In this document: positions 36,213-43,791 of the stretch, piece after piece | How the letters are laid out: each line of letters starts with the position of its first letter | Numbering within the stretch: position 1 is the first letter of the stretch | Source of the DNA: Oceaniglobus ichthyenteri | GTDB taxonomy: Bacteria; Pseudomonadota; Alphaproteobacteria; Rhodobacterales; Rhodobacteraceae | Direction of reading: 5' to 3' | NCBI RefSeq assembly: GCF_003057885.1 | Contig: NZ_QAGK01000017.1 | Span: 1 to 53,974 of the forward strand | DNA length: 53,974 nucleotides | Program-made: the position numbers and the translations under genes | The notes under the pieces: model-generated | The model's database searches: none | What the model was told of the DNA's origin: nothing | Seen by the model: only the letters and a program-made list of their open reading frames with translations

Positions 36213-37100
36213 ATGGAACTGGCCTTTGCGGCCTATGAAAACGTGCGGGCCCGGCTTCCGGGTCCGGCACGCGATGCGGCCTGTATCGCCCTGCCCGATC
36301 TGGATGCGCTGGCCGATGATATGGATACCTTTCTTTTGGATGCGTTCGGGGTGCTGAACATCGGGGAAACCGCGATTGCCGGGGTGCCTGAACGGGTGGC
36401 GCGGCTGCAACAGGCGGGCAAACGGGTGATTGTGGTGTCCAACGCCGCCGGATACCCCCATGCCGATCTGATGGCGAAATATGCGCGTCTCGGCTATGAT
36501 TTTGCCCCCGAAGACGTGATCACCAGCCGCAAGACGATCTTGCATGGTCTGGCACAGGAACCGGCGCGCCACTGGGGGTTGATGGCCAATGCCGCCTTGG
36601 GGCGGGGCGATCTGGAATCCCTTGATGTGGCCTATCTGGCCGATGATCCCGCCGATTATGACCGCGCCGAGGCGTTTTTGCTGCTGGGCAGCGCGGTATG
36701 GACACCGCCGCGTCAGGCGATGCTGATCGATGCCTTGCGCCGCAATCCGCGCCCTGTCTATGTGGGCAACCCCGATATCGTGGCCCCCCGCGAAGACGGG
36801 TTTTCAACCGAACCGGGCCGTTTTGCCCATGATCTGGCCGATGCCACGGGCGTGGAGCCGAAATTTTTTGGCAAACCCTTTGGCAATATCTTCGATCTGG
36901 CCTTTGCCCGGATCGGCGCGGTCGACAAATCGCGCACGGTGATGGTGGGCGACAGCCTGCACACCGATATTCTGGGCGGTCAGGCGGCAGGGCTGAAAAC
37001 CGCGCTGATCGCGGGATTCGGGTTTTTCGCCGGGCACGATGTGCAAGATCCCATCGCCACCTCGGGGATTCGGCCCGATTACATTCTGGCGCGCCCCTGA
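36213..37100 (+). CDS. HAD-superfamily class IIA hydrolase
   Basis: A 295-residue HAD phosphatase-like protein of the NagD/class IIA type (TIGR01459-like). The nucleophile region reads LLDAFGVLNIG, so the second Asp of DxD is replaced by Phe, as in other D-x-W/F-G-V members. The later motifs VVSNAAG, KPFGNIFDLAF and VMVGDSLHTDILGG are intact. It starts 3 bp after phnE; a TTG at 36207 is an alternative start. Context suggests it dephosphorylates an imported organophosphate or a phosphonate product. Confidence 0.8.
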   Translation: MELAFAAYENVRARLPGPARDAACIALPDLDALADDMDTFLLDAFGVLNIGETAIAGVPERVARLQQAGKRVIVVSNAAGYPHADLMAKYARLGYDFAPEDVITSRKTILHGLAQEPARHWGLMANAALGRGDLESLDVAYLADDPADYDRAEAFLLLGSAVWTPPRQAMLIDALRRNPRPVYVGNPDIVAPREDGFSTEPGRFAHDLADATGVEPKFFGKPFGNIFDLAFARIGAVDKSRTVMVGDSLHTDILGGQAAGLKTALIAGFGFFAGHDVQDPIATSGIRPDYILARP

Positions 37101-37109
37101 TCGGGGCGC
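37091..37109 (+). terminator. Hairpin at the end of the phn-HAD operon
   Basis: GCGCCCC (37091-37097) and GGGGCGC (37103-37109) make a perfect 7-bp stem with a 5-nt loop that includes the HAD stop codon. No T-run follows, so it may be a weak or factor-assisted terminator, or a 3' stabiliser. Confidence 0.45.
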
Positions 37110-37230
37110 ACCCACCGCCGCATTTGCGCCGCGACAGGCACTGTTGCGGCCCAAAATGCGCCCCATCCCCCGTTTCAGTGCCGTTTTTGCGCCCCCTGCC
37201 CCGTGGCGCTGGGGGTGTGTCACTATTCTC

Positions 37231-37261
37231 TTGCCGGAATCGCAAAACTGTTGCACATAAA
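37231..37261 (+). promoter_or_regulatory. Possible repABC promoter
   Basis: TTGCCG (37231-37236) and CATAAA (around 37256-37261) are spaced 18-19 nt, a weak sigma-70-like pair just upstream of a translated leader and repA. The rest of the 273-bp gap after the HAD gene (37110-37230) is GC-rich with repeated GCGCCCC blocks and no reading frame I trust. Confidence 0.3.
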
Positions 37262-37272
37262 TACGGAGGCAA

Positions 37273-37323
37273 ATGAATAAAACGGCATTCACCGTAACAA
37301 TGGCACGGCCAACGGGGAACTGA
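37273..37323 (+). CDS. Short leader peptide upstream of repA (16 aa)
   Basis: MNKTAFTVTMARPTGN, preceded by ACGGAGG at ideal spacing. This ribosome-binding site is far better than that of repA itself, which starts 50 bp later. A small CCGGG/CCCGG hairpin lies between this peptide's stop and repA. It may be a leader that couples ribosome traffic to repA expression, or simply the first translated frame of the mRNA. There is no similarity I recognise. Confidence 0.45.
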   Translation: MNKTAFTVTMARPTGN

Positions 37324-37373
37324 CCGATCGGCGGACACCCGGGCGCACCCGGCACAAAACAGGCTCTAACCCC

Positions 37374-38552
37374 ATGTCAGAGACTTCTTCCCGGATCGAC
37401 GCCCTGGTTGGCGATCACGCGCAACGGTTATCCGAGCGGCTTCAGGCGCACCGCGCCCAGTTGTTTCCCCCCGATGCCAAACGCGCGTTGCGCAAATTCA
37501 CATCGGGCGAAGTGGCCGATCTGTTGGGGGTCAAAGATGCCTATTTGCGCAAGCTTAGTCTCGATGGCAAAGGCCCGTCGCCCGAAACCCGGGCCGGGGG
37601 GCGGCGGTTTTACAGCCCCGAAGACATTCAGGCCCTGCGCACCTATCTTGAGGCGGGGGCCAAGGTGCCCGGCACCTATCTGCCCGGCCGCAAACCCGGC
37701 GATAAATTACAGGTGATCACCGTCATCAATTTCAAGGGTGGGTCAGGCAAAACCACCACAGCGGCGCATCTGGCGCAGAAACTGGCGCTCGATGGCTATC
37801 GGGTTCTGGCGATTGATCTTGATCCACAGGCGTCGCTTTCGGCGCTGCATGGGTTTCAGCCCGAATTCGATCTGCTGGATGGCGGCACCCTGTATGATGC
37901 CATCCGCTATGATGATCCGGTGCCTTTGGCACAGGTCATTCAGAAAACATATTTCACCAATCTTGATATCGTGCCGGGCAATCTGGACCTGATGGAGTTC
38001 GAACACGACACGCCCCGCGCGCTTGCCAACCGCGATGGCACCCTGTTTTTCACCCGCGTCGGCGAAGCGTTGGGCAGTGTCGAATCCGAATATGATGTGG
38101 TGGTCATTGATTGCCCGCCCCAACTTGGGTTTTTGACCATGTCGGCCCTTTCGGCGGCAACGGCGGTGTTGGTCACGGTGCATCCGCAGATGTTGGATGT
38201 GATGTCGATGTGCCAATTCCTGCTGATGACATCAAATCTTCTGGGTGTGGTCGGTGAGGCGGGCGGCGATATGTCCTATGACTGGTTGCGTTATGTTATA
38301 ACGCGGTATGAACCGGGCGACGGCCCACAAAACCAGATGGTCAGCTTCATGCGATCGATGTTTGGCGATCATGTGCTGAACCACACCGCCCTGAAATCCA
38401 CCGCCATATCCGACGCGGGAATCACCAAGCAAACCCTGTATGAGGTTGAGAAATCGCAATTCACCCGTGCGACCTATGAACGGGCTGTTGAGAGTTTGAA
38501 TGCAGTAAATGGTGAGATCGCGGATTTGGTGCAAAAGGCATGGGGGCGTTAA
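37374..38552 (+). CDS. repA: Plasmid partitioning protein RepA (ParA family)
   Basis: A 392-residue partition ATPase. An N-terminal MerR-like DNA-binding region (FTSGEVADLLGVKDAYLRKL, then GGRRFYSPEDI) precedes the Walker-type ATPase with deviant Walker A KGGSGKTT (121-128) and DLDPQASLSALHG. RepA moves plasmid copies apart with RepB bound to parS and represses its own operon. The ATG at 37374 has little ribosome-binding sequence. repB follows 3 bp after the stop. Confidence 0.95.
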   Translation: MSETSSRIDALVGDHAQRLSERLQAHRAQLFPPDAKRALRKFTSGEVADLLGVKDAYLRKLSLDGKGPSPETRAGGRRFYSPEDIQALRTYLEAGAKVPGTYLPGRKPGDKLQVITVINFKGGSGKTTTAAHLAQKLALDGYRVLAIDLDPQASLSALHGFQPEFDLLDGGTLYDAIRYDDPVPLAQVIQKTYFTNLDIVPGNLDLMEFEHDTPRALANRDGTLFFTRVGEALGSVESEYDVVVIDCPPQLGFLTMSALSAATAVLVTVHPQMLDVMSMCQFLLMTSNLLGVVGEAGGDMSYDWLRYVITRYEPGDGPQNQMVSFMRSMFGDHVLNHTALKSTAISDAGITKQTLYEVEKSQFTRATYERAVESLNAVNGEIADLVQKAWGR

Positions 38553-38555
38553 CCG

Positions 38556-39530
38556 ATGGCACGCAAGGATTTACTCAAAGGGCTGATGGCCCCTGCCCCG
38601 TCCAAAACCGGGCCCGAAACCGACCCCGAACCAGAGCAGCGTGTGGATGTGGCGCGCCCCCGGTATAGCGGCGGCGCCATCGGCGCGGTCAGCCAATCGA
38701 TTGCCGAACTCAAAAGCCGGTCGGTCAGTGATATCGATAGTGCGCTGATTGACGATGGCGGGTTGATCGACCGGATCGATCTGGAAGATCCCGATCATGC
38801 GTCCCTGCGCGATTCAATCAAAACCCACGGTCAACAGGTGCCAATCCTTGTGCGCCCCCATCCCCAATCGCCGGGGCGGTTTCAGATCGTTTATGGCCGC
38901 CGCCGTCTGGCCGCGCTGCGCGATCTATCCCTGCCCGCGCGCGCCTTGGTGCGTGATCTGGATGATCAGGCGGTGGTCATGGCCCAAGGGCAGGAAAACT
39001 CGGCGCGCAAGGATCTGACCTTTATCGAAAAGGTCAATTTTGCCCGGCAAATGCGCGCGGCGGGTTATCCGCGCACCGCGATTTGCGACGCACTTACCCT
39101 GGATAAAACGGTGATTTCGCGGATGCTGACGATTGCCGACAAAATCCCCATCGACGTGATCGAACTGATCGGATCGGCCCCGGCGGTGGGCCGGGATCGG
39201 TGGGGCGCGCTGGCCAAACGGTTTGACGCAGGCACCACCGATCTGGCCACGGCGCGCGATCTGGTCGCCGCCCTGCCCCCATCGGCCACGTCGGACATGC
39301 GGTTTGATACGGTTCTGGCCGGACAGCGCACAGTCGCCAAAACGCCCGCCCCGCCCCGCGAAACCCTGAACACCGCAGAAGGTAAACCCATCGCCCGGAT
39401 CACCCGAAAATCCGGCGCGCTGACCCTGACCCTGCCGCGAAAAGACAGCGGCGGGTTTGAGGATTGGTTGGCCGAGCATCTTATCGACATTCACCGCGAT
39501 TGGGCCAAGGCCCGCGGTGAGGAAACGTAA
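38556..39530 (+). CDS. repB: Plasmid partitioning protein RepB (ParB family)
   Basis: A 324-residue ParB/Spo0J-like CTP- and DNA-binding protein. The ParB core shows IKTHGQQVPILVRPHP, YGRRRLAAL and GQENSARKDLTFIEKVNFA, followed by a helix-turn-helix around LDKTVISRMLTIADKIP. It should bind the two 16-bp parS palindromes that flank repC and load RepA onto them. Length and order fit repABC. Confidence 0.95.
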   Translation: MARKDLLKGLMAPAPSKTGPETDPEPEQRVDVARPRYSGGAIGAVSQSIAELKSRSVSDIDSALIDDGGLIDRIDLEDPDHASLRDSIKTHGQQVPILVRPHPQSPGRFQIVYGRRRLAALRDLSLPARALVRDLDDQAVVMAQGQENSARKDLTFIEKVNFARQMRAAGYPRTAICDALTLDKTVISRMLTIADKIPIDVIELIGSAPAVGRDRWGALAKRFDAGTTDLATARDLVAALPPSATSDMRFDTVLAGQRTVAKTPAPPRETLNTAEGKPIARITRKSGALTLTLPRKDSGGFEDWLAEHLIDIHRDWAKARGEET

Positions 39531-39569
39531 ACAAAACCCTAACAGGAGGCACGATTCGACAGAACCAAA

Positions 39570-39622
39570 GCAAAAGGCCCCCCAAGATACATCCCGAGAG
39601 GCCCTTTTTCGATAACTGAACA
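39570..39622 (-). ncRNA. Candidate repABC antisense RNA (ctRNA, incompatibility factor)
   Basis: Minus-strand promoter elements TTGACA (complement of 39651-39656) and TATTTT (complement of 39629-39634) are 16 nt apart. A transcript from about 39622 would run about 50 nt into a terminator stem AAAAGG/CCTTTT with an inner CCTC/GGGG pairing, ending in TTTTG near 39572. This is the position, length and layout of the counter-transcribed RNA of repABC plasmids, which pairs with the repB-repC mRNA and lowers RepC synthesis. On the plus strand the same stem precedes a T-run, matching the attenuator form. Confidence 0.75.
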
Positions 39623-39641
39623 CCATCGAAAATAGCCATTC

Positions 39642-39657
39642 GTTGACAGCTGTCAAC
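39642..39657. promoter_or_regulatory. parS partition site 1
   Basis: GTTGACAGCTGTCAAC is a perfect 16-bp palindrome matching the repABC parS consensus GTTNNNNGCNNNNAAC. It lies between repB and repC. Its right arm supplies the -35 box of the antisense RNA promoter, so RepB binding should affect that promoter. Confidence 0.88.
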
Positions 39658-39701
39658 ACCGTCTTGTGGGCGAAAGCAAAAGTTTTGCCGCGTGACAGCA
39701 A

Positions 39702-40778
39702 ATGAAACACATTTCAACGATGTCCATCGGGCAGCGATCCCAGATGGTTTGCCCAAAGCCAGACGCCATCGGCCATGATAAATGGCAGTTGTTTGAACAG
39801 GTCTGCATCGCGCGCAAACACCACGGGGTCAGCGACCGCGACCTCAGCGTTCTTCACGCTTTGTTAACGTTTCATCCCAACCGATATCTGCAGGATGACA
39901 CCCAGATGACGGTGTTTCCCTCAAACAAAACCCTCAGCACCCGCGCCCATGGCATGGCCGAAAGCACCCTGCGCCGGCATCTGGCGGCACTGGTGCGGGC
40001 GGGATTGATCGAACGTCAAAACAGCCCCAATGGCAAACGCTATGCCAAACGCGGCGCGGGCGGTGTGATCCGCCATGCCTATGGGTTCAACCTCGGGCCT
40101 CTGGTTCAGCGGGCCGTTGACATCGCCCAAGCGGCACAGATGACGCAGGAACACGAACAGCACCTGCGCGATCTGCGCGATGAGATCCTGATCCTGCGTT
40201 GGGAGATTGAACAATCCGCACAGGCCGCCAACAATCATGACCTGGTGGCGCAAATGACCGGAATCAAACGTGTCCTGCGCCGCAAACTGGACGGCGCTAC
40301 CTTGGCGCAAATGCACGGCACTTTGCGCGAAATCCACGGGGCAGTCATACAATCCGAACCCCCCGAAACAGAAAAAACAAGCGCCACAAACGCCCAAAAT
40401 GAGCGGCACAATCAGAGTTCAGATAAGGATATATCTGAAGAAAAGACCGAAACCCCAAGCCTGAGCCAAATCACAACCGCCGTTCCCGATTTGAAAACGT
40501 ATTTTGGCAATGAAATATCGACTTGGGATCGGTTGTTCCAAGCGTCGGGAACGCTGAGTGCGATGATCGGGGTTACAAAACAAACCTGGGCCGAGGCGAT
40601 ACATGTGATGGGGCCGAAACAGGCGGCAATCGCGGTGGTTTGCATTCTTCAACGTGGGGCCGAAATCAAAAGCCCCGGTGCCTATCTGCGGCGATTGGTG
40701 CAAAAGGCCAGTCTGGGTGATTTTACAGTCGGACCAATGGTGAATGCCCTGTTAAATCAGCGCACGGTAAATAGTTGA
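39702..40778 (+). CDS. repC: Replication initiator RepC
   Basis: A 358-residue initiator of the repABC type. The N-terminal winged-helix half is clear (LSVLHALLTFHPN, FPSNKTLSTRAHGMAESTLRRHLAALVRAGLI). A hydrophilic linker (about residues 215-255) and a C-terminal domain (GPKQAAIAVVCILQRG, SPGAYLRRL) follow. It is somewhat shorter than the usual 400 residues. RepC acts in cis and is dose-limiting; the origin normally lies inside its own gene. Its TGA sits within the second parS. Confidence 0.95.
   Translation: MKHISTMSIGQRSQMVCPKPDAIGHDKWQLFEQVCIARKHHGVSDRDLSVLHALLTFHPNRYLQDDTQMTVFPSNKTLSTRAHGMAESTLRRHLAALVRAGLIERQNSPNGKRYAKRGAGGVIRHAYGFNLGPLVQRAVDIAQAAQMTQEHEQHLRDLRDEILILRWEIEQSAQAANNHDLVAQMTGIKRVLRRKLDGATLAQMHGTLREIHGAVIQSEPPETEKTSATNAQNERHNQSSDKDISEEKTETPSLSQITTAVPDLKTYFGNEISTWDRLFQASGTLSAMIGVTKQTWAEAIHVMGPKQAAIAVVCILQRGAEIKSPGAYLRRLVQKASLGDFTVGPMVNALLNQRTVNS
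40418..40439. other. Candidate oriV element: inverted repeat in the AT-rich part of repC
   Basis: TTCAGATA (40418-40425) and TATCTGAA (40432-40439) are perfect inverted 8-mers around AGGATA, inside a locally AT-rich stretch (about 40360-40520) that codes for the RepC linker. In studied repABC plasmids oriV maps to such an AT-rich segment of repC. Assignment is by analogy. Confidence 0.5.
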
Positions 40779-40789
40779 CAGCTGTCAAC
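40774..40789. promoter_or_regulatory. parS partition site 2
   Basis: A second copy of GTTGACAGCTGTCAAC, identical to the site at 39642. It overlaps the repC stop codon (TGA at 40776-40778). I found no third copy by eye. The remaining 63 bp to the next gene show nothing notable. Confidence 0.88.
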
Positions 40790-40852
40790 CTTTCACCGTG
40801 CGGTGCAAAGAATGGCGGACAGGGGTGTGATACGCGCCCTGCCCTGCATCCG

Positions 40853-41818
40853 CTAGAAATCAACCTCGATCGCCACGCCATTGGCTATGGCCGTGTCCAC
40901 GACAGCGGCGGCAACGGCAAGATCCTGCAACCCGACGCCTGTGCCATCGAACAGGGTGATTTCATCGTCAGAGCTGCGGCCGGGGTGGGTGCCGTTGATC
41001 ACTGCGCCCAATTGGTTCACATCGGATTCGGCGATCAGACCCTGGGCGACAGCGTGCTGCGCCTCGCCAATGGAAACCGCTTGCGCGACTTCGTCGGTAA
41101 ATACCGTGGCGCGGGCCAACAGGGCGGCTTCGACCTCTTGTTTGCCTTTGGTGTCGGTGCCCATACAGGCGATATGGGTGCCCGGTGCCACATGATCGGC
41201 CATCAACGACGGCGAAAACGCCGAGGTGATTGAGATGATGACATCGGCGCGCTGCATCGCGTCAAGGTTCACCGCCTCAAACGGCAGGCCTGCCTCGGTT
41301 GCGACCTTTTCGATGTTGGGCAACATATCCGGGTGGTAATTCCAACCGATCACCTTTTCGAATTGGCGCTGTTCCAATGCGGCGCGCAGTTGGAATGTGG
41401 CCTGATGGCCCGCGCCGATCATGCCGATGACTTTGGCATCCTTGCGCGCCAGATGTTTGATTGACACCGACGATGCAGCCGCCGTGCGCAGGGCGGTCAA
41501 CAGATTGCCGCCGACCATGGCTTTTACCCGACCGGTATCGGGGTCAAACAAAAACACGGTGGATTGGTGATTGATGATGCCCTGTTTGGCCAGGTTGTTG
41601 GGCCAATATCCCCCCGCCTTTAACCCCAGGGTCAGACCACTGCGATCAAATCCGCCCTTGAACCCGTACAGTGCATCTTCGTGACCAATCGCCTCGCGCA
41701 CTACGGGAAAGTTATAGGCATCACCGGCGGCCATGGCGGCAAACACCTTTTCCACAGCATCAAAAGATGCGGCGCGGGTGACTAGATCGGCAATCTCGCG
41801 TTCGGGAACAATGAACAT
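40853..41818 (-). CDS. Ornithine cyclodeaminase/mu-crystallin family; iminosuccinate reductase (BhcD)-like
   Basis: A 321-residue NAD(P)-binding enzyme with a Rossmann segment IGMIGAGHQATFQLRAAL and the family's HQSTVFLFDPDTGRVKAMVGGNLLTALRTAA. The stretch AAGDAYNFPVVREAIGHEDALYGFK resembles BhcD, the iminosuccinate reductase of the beta-hydroxyaspartate cycle, more than ornithine cyclodeaminase; this is from memory of the family, not a search. AAGGAG precedes the ATG. It is divergent from an IclR regulator, as in bhc loci, but BhcA, BhcB and BhcC are not on this plasmid. Alternatives are another imine reductase or alanine dehydrogenase-like enzyme. Confidence 0.75.
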   Translation of the reverse strand: MFIVPEREIADLVTRAASFDAVEKVFAAMAAGDAYNFPVVREAIGHEDALYGFKGGFDRSGLTLGLKAGGYWPNNLAKQGIINHQSTVFLFDPDTGRVKAMVGGNLLTALRTAAASSVSIKHLARKDAKVIGMIGAGHQATFQLRAALEQRQFEKVIGWNYHPDMLPNIEKVATEAGLPFEAVNLDAMQRADVIISITSAFSPSLMADHVAPGTHIACMGTDTKGKQEVEAALLARATVFTDEVAQAVSIGEAQHAVAQGLIAESDVNQLGAVINGTHPGRSSDDEITLFDGTGVGLQDLAVAAAVVDTAIANGVAIEVDF

Positions 41819-41946
41819 TGTAGGCTCCTTGAAAATCAATGGTTTGCGCGATCATAGGCGAAAGGGCAGGGCGGGGGAAATTTTTTGAAACCGGGGGCAT
41901 GGGCAGCAGGGCGCGTGAAAATGGCGTATTGTCAGGGGGTTGCATT

Positions 41947-41961
41947 TTTCATACGGTGAAA
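41947..41961. promoter_or_regulatory. Candidate IclR operator
   Basis: TTTCA-TACGG-TGAAA is a perfect 5-5-5 inverted repeat, flanked by a further CAT/ATG pair, in the 171-bp divergent region between the reductase and IclR genes and 28 bp before the IclR ATG. IclR-family regulators commonly bind such sites and repress themselves. Confidence 0.5.
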
Positions 41962-41989
41962 TGATTTTTCTATTTGGGGGGGCTGCACG

Positions 41990-42829
41990 ATGAGCATTGA
42001 TGACACAGGCACACGGCGCGCCCGGGGGCGGCCGCGCGGATGGGATGACAAGACCGCGCAAAATACGATCAAATCCCTGGATCGTGCGATGGAAGTGTTC
42101 GAGTTTCTGAGCAAGGAACAAGGCAAGGCATTATCGACCATTGCCCAGCAAATGGGGCAATCCCCGGCCACGGTGTACCGGATTTTGATCACGCTTGAGG
42201 GGCGCGGATTGGTTGAATTCGATCCTGTCGAACAGGTGTGGCACATCGGGGCGCGGGCCTATGTGATCGGCGCGCGGTTCTTGCGCCGCACCAGTTTGGT
42301 TGAGAGGGCGCGCCCGGTGTTGCGCCGGTTGATGGAGGACACCGGCGAAACCGCCAATCTGGGCATCGCGCGTGACAATCTGGTGCTGTTTGTCAGTCAG
42401 GTGGAAACCCATGCCACGATCCGCGCGTTTTTTCCGCCCGGCACATTGTCACCGATGCATGGATCGGGAATTGGCAAGGCGTTGTTGGCGGAAATGGACG
42501 CGGCACAATTGGCGCGCACCCTGTCGGCGCACCCGCTCACGGCATTCACAAGACACACGATCACCGATCCCGACCGTTTGCGCGCCGATCTGGCCGCAGC
42601 GCGGGCGCGGGGATTTGCCATTGATGGCGAGGAGAAAAACATCGGGATGCGATGCATCGCCGCGCCGGTGTTTGATGTGAACCGTGAGGCGGTGGCGGGC
42701 ATATCGGTATCGGGCCCGACCAGCCGGGTTGGCGTGGATCAGATTGATCGGTTGGGCGCGCATGTGATTGCGGCGGCGCGTGCGCTGACCCATGCGATTG
42801 GCGGCACAGAGGCGGGGCAGGGGGGTTAG
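41990..42829 (+). CDS. IclR-family transcriptional regulator
   Basis: A 279-residue protein: a basic N-terminal arm (RRARGRPRGWDD), winged helix-turn-helix (KSLDRAMEVFEFLSK, STIAQQMGQSPATVYRIL) and the IclR effector domain with GSGIGKALLAEM and GMRCIAAPVFD. It is divergent from the BhcD-like reductase and probably regulates it, with a glyoxylate- or dicarboxylate-like effector if the BhcR parallel holds. Its TAG is interleaved with the stop of the convergent kinase gene. Confidence 0.88.
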   Translation: MSIDDTGTRRARGRPRGWDDKTAQNTIKSLDRAMEVFEFLSKEQGKALSTIAQQMGQSPATVYRILITLEGRGLVEFDPVEQVWHIGARAYVIGARFLRRTSLVERARPVLRRLMEDTGETANLGIARDNLVLFVSQVETHATIRAFFPPGTLSPMHGSGIGKALLAEMDAAQLARTLSAHPLTAFTRHTITDPDRLRADLAAARARGFAIDGEEKNIGMRCIAAPVFDVNREAVAGISVSGPTSRVGVDQIDRLGAHVIAAARALTHAIGGTEAGQGG

Positions 42830-43692
42830 CCGCCCAGCAATGCGTTGACCTGATCGGCGGTGGGCATGGCACCGGCATGGGCCACCTTTAACGCGGCGGC
42901 GGCATTGGCGTGGCACACGGCGGTGATTTCACGATGCCCCGCACCAAGCGCAAGGGCAAACGCCCCGTGCCACACATCGCCCGCGCCCAGGGTGTTGACC
43001 GGGGTGGCGGGAAATGTTGCCACCTCATGCAAGGCCGAGCCGTCATGGCACAACACCGGCGCGCTGCCCCGTGTAACCGCCACCCAAAGCCCCAAACTGC
43101 GCGCCACCTCCGCCAAGGTATCGGCATCACAGGCACCGGCGAAATCGGTCAATCCCTGTTCGGAAAATACGATATGGCTGGCCGCATCCACCGCATCCTG
43201 TGCCACGCGGACCGGGCTTTCGCCATCCAGAATCGCGGGTTTGCCCGCCGCCTGCGCCGCGCGCAAAATATCGGCGCCGCCACCGGGCCAGCGGGTATCG
43301 ACCAGCGCGGCATCAAAACTGAACGGCAGATCGAAGGTATCGGGAAACAGCGCATCATCGCGGTGATTGATCACCGTGCGTTCGCCATCGGCCCCGACAA
43401 TCACCGCCGAACGGGCCGTGCCGACACCCGCAATCGTGTGCAGATGATCGGTGCCGATGCCCCGGTCTTTCAGGGCGGTGTGCACGAAATCGGCCAAAGC
43501 ATCCTCGCCCACCGCGCCCGCCACGCTGGCCTGTCCGCCAAGGGCGGCAATCGCCGAGGCGGCAAAGAACGCCCCGCCCCCCGGTGCCATATCGGTGGCA
43601 CTGGCGCGGTTTTTCGTGCCCTCAACGGGAAAAGCATCGGTGTGAAAGGTGAAATCGACGGTAATCAGACCGCCGCACAGGATATGGGCCAT
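42826..43692 (-). CDS. PfkB-family carbohydrate kinase
   Basis: A 288-residue ribokinase-fold kinase. PfkB signature 1 is GGGAFFAASAIAALGG and signature 2 contains the catalytic NTLGAGDVWHGAF (GAGD 236-239, Asp239). It resembles the ketohexokinase/sulfofructose kinase branch, but the substrate is open. It lies divergent from the DapA-type lyase gene of the sugar-acid module and probably phosphorylates its intermediate. The ATG at 43692 follows AAAGG; longer in-frame starts add an unlikely N-terminus. Confidence 0.85.
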   Translation of the reverse strand: MAHILCGGLITVDFTFHTDAFPVEGTKNRASATDMAPGGGAFFAASAIAALGGQASVAGAVGEDALADFVHTALKDRGIGTDHLHTIAGVGTARSAVIVGADGERTVINHRDDALFPDTFDLPFSFDAALVDTRWPGGGADILRAAQAAGKPAILDGESPVRVAQDAVDAASHIVFSEQGLTDFAGACDADTLAEVARSLGLWVAVTRGSAPVLCHDGSALHEVATFPATPVNTLGAGDVWHGAFALALGAGHREITAVCHANAAAALKVAHAGAMPTADQVNALLGG

Positions 43693-43729
43693 GGGGTGCC
43701 TTTGCTCTATCATCTGATGACTGTGTGAC

Positions 43730-43765
43730 ATGTTAGCTTGACAGTCAATGATCAGTCCGTAACAT
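43730..43765. promoter_or_regulatory. Candidate GntR operator region
   Basis: ATGTTA (43730-43735) and TAACAT (43760-43765) are inverted, and between them TTGACAGTCAA (43738-43748) is an 11-bp palindrome. All lie in the 99-bp gap between the divergent kinase and lyase genes. The GntR regulator encoded downstream is the natural candidate to bind here. Confidence 0.4.
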
Positions 43766-43791
43766 CAGGGAAAGTACAACTTGGGGGTGAG

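Noticed and set aside
32718-37100. Phosphonate catabolism operon
   Set aside because: Only the transporter and a HAD hydrolase are present; no C-P lyase core, PhnW/PhnX or PhnY/PhnZ type enzyme can be seen, so catabolism is not claimed.
39572-39609. Simple rho-independent terminator of repB
   Set aside because: The stem is better explained as the shared attenuator/terminator of the repABC antisense RNA, since repC follows in the same operon and a minus-strand promoter is correctly spaced.
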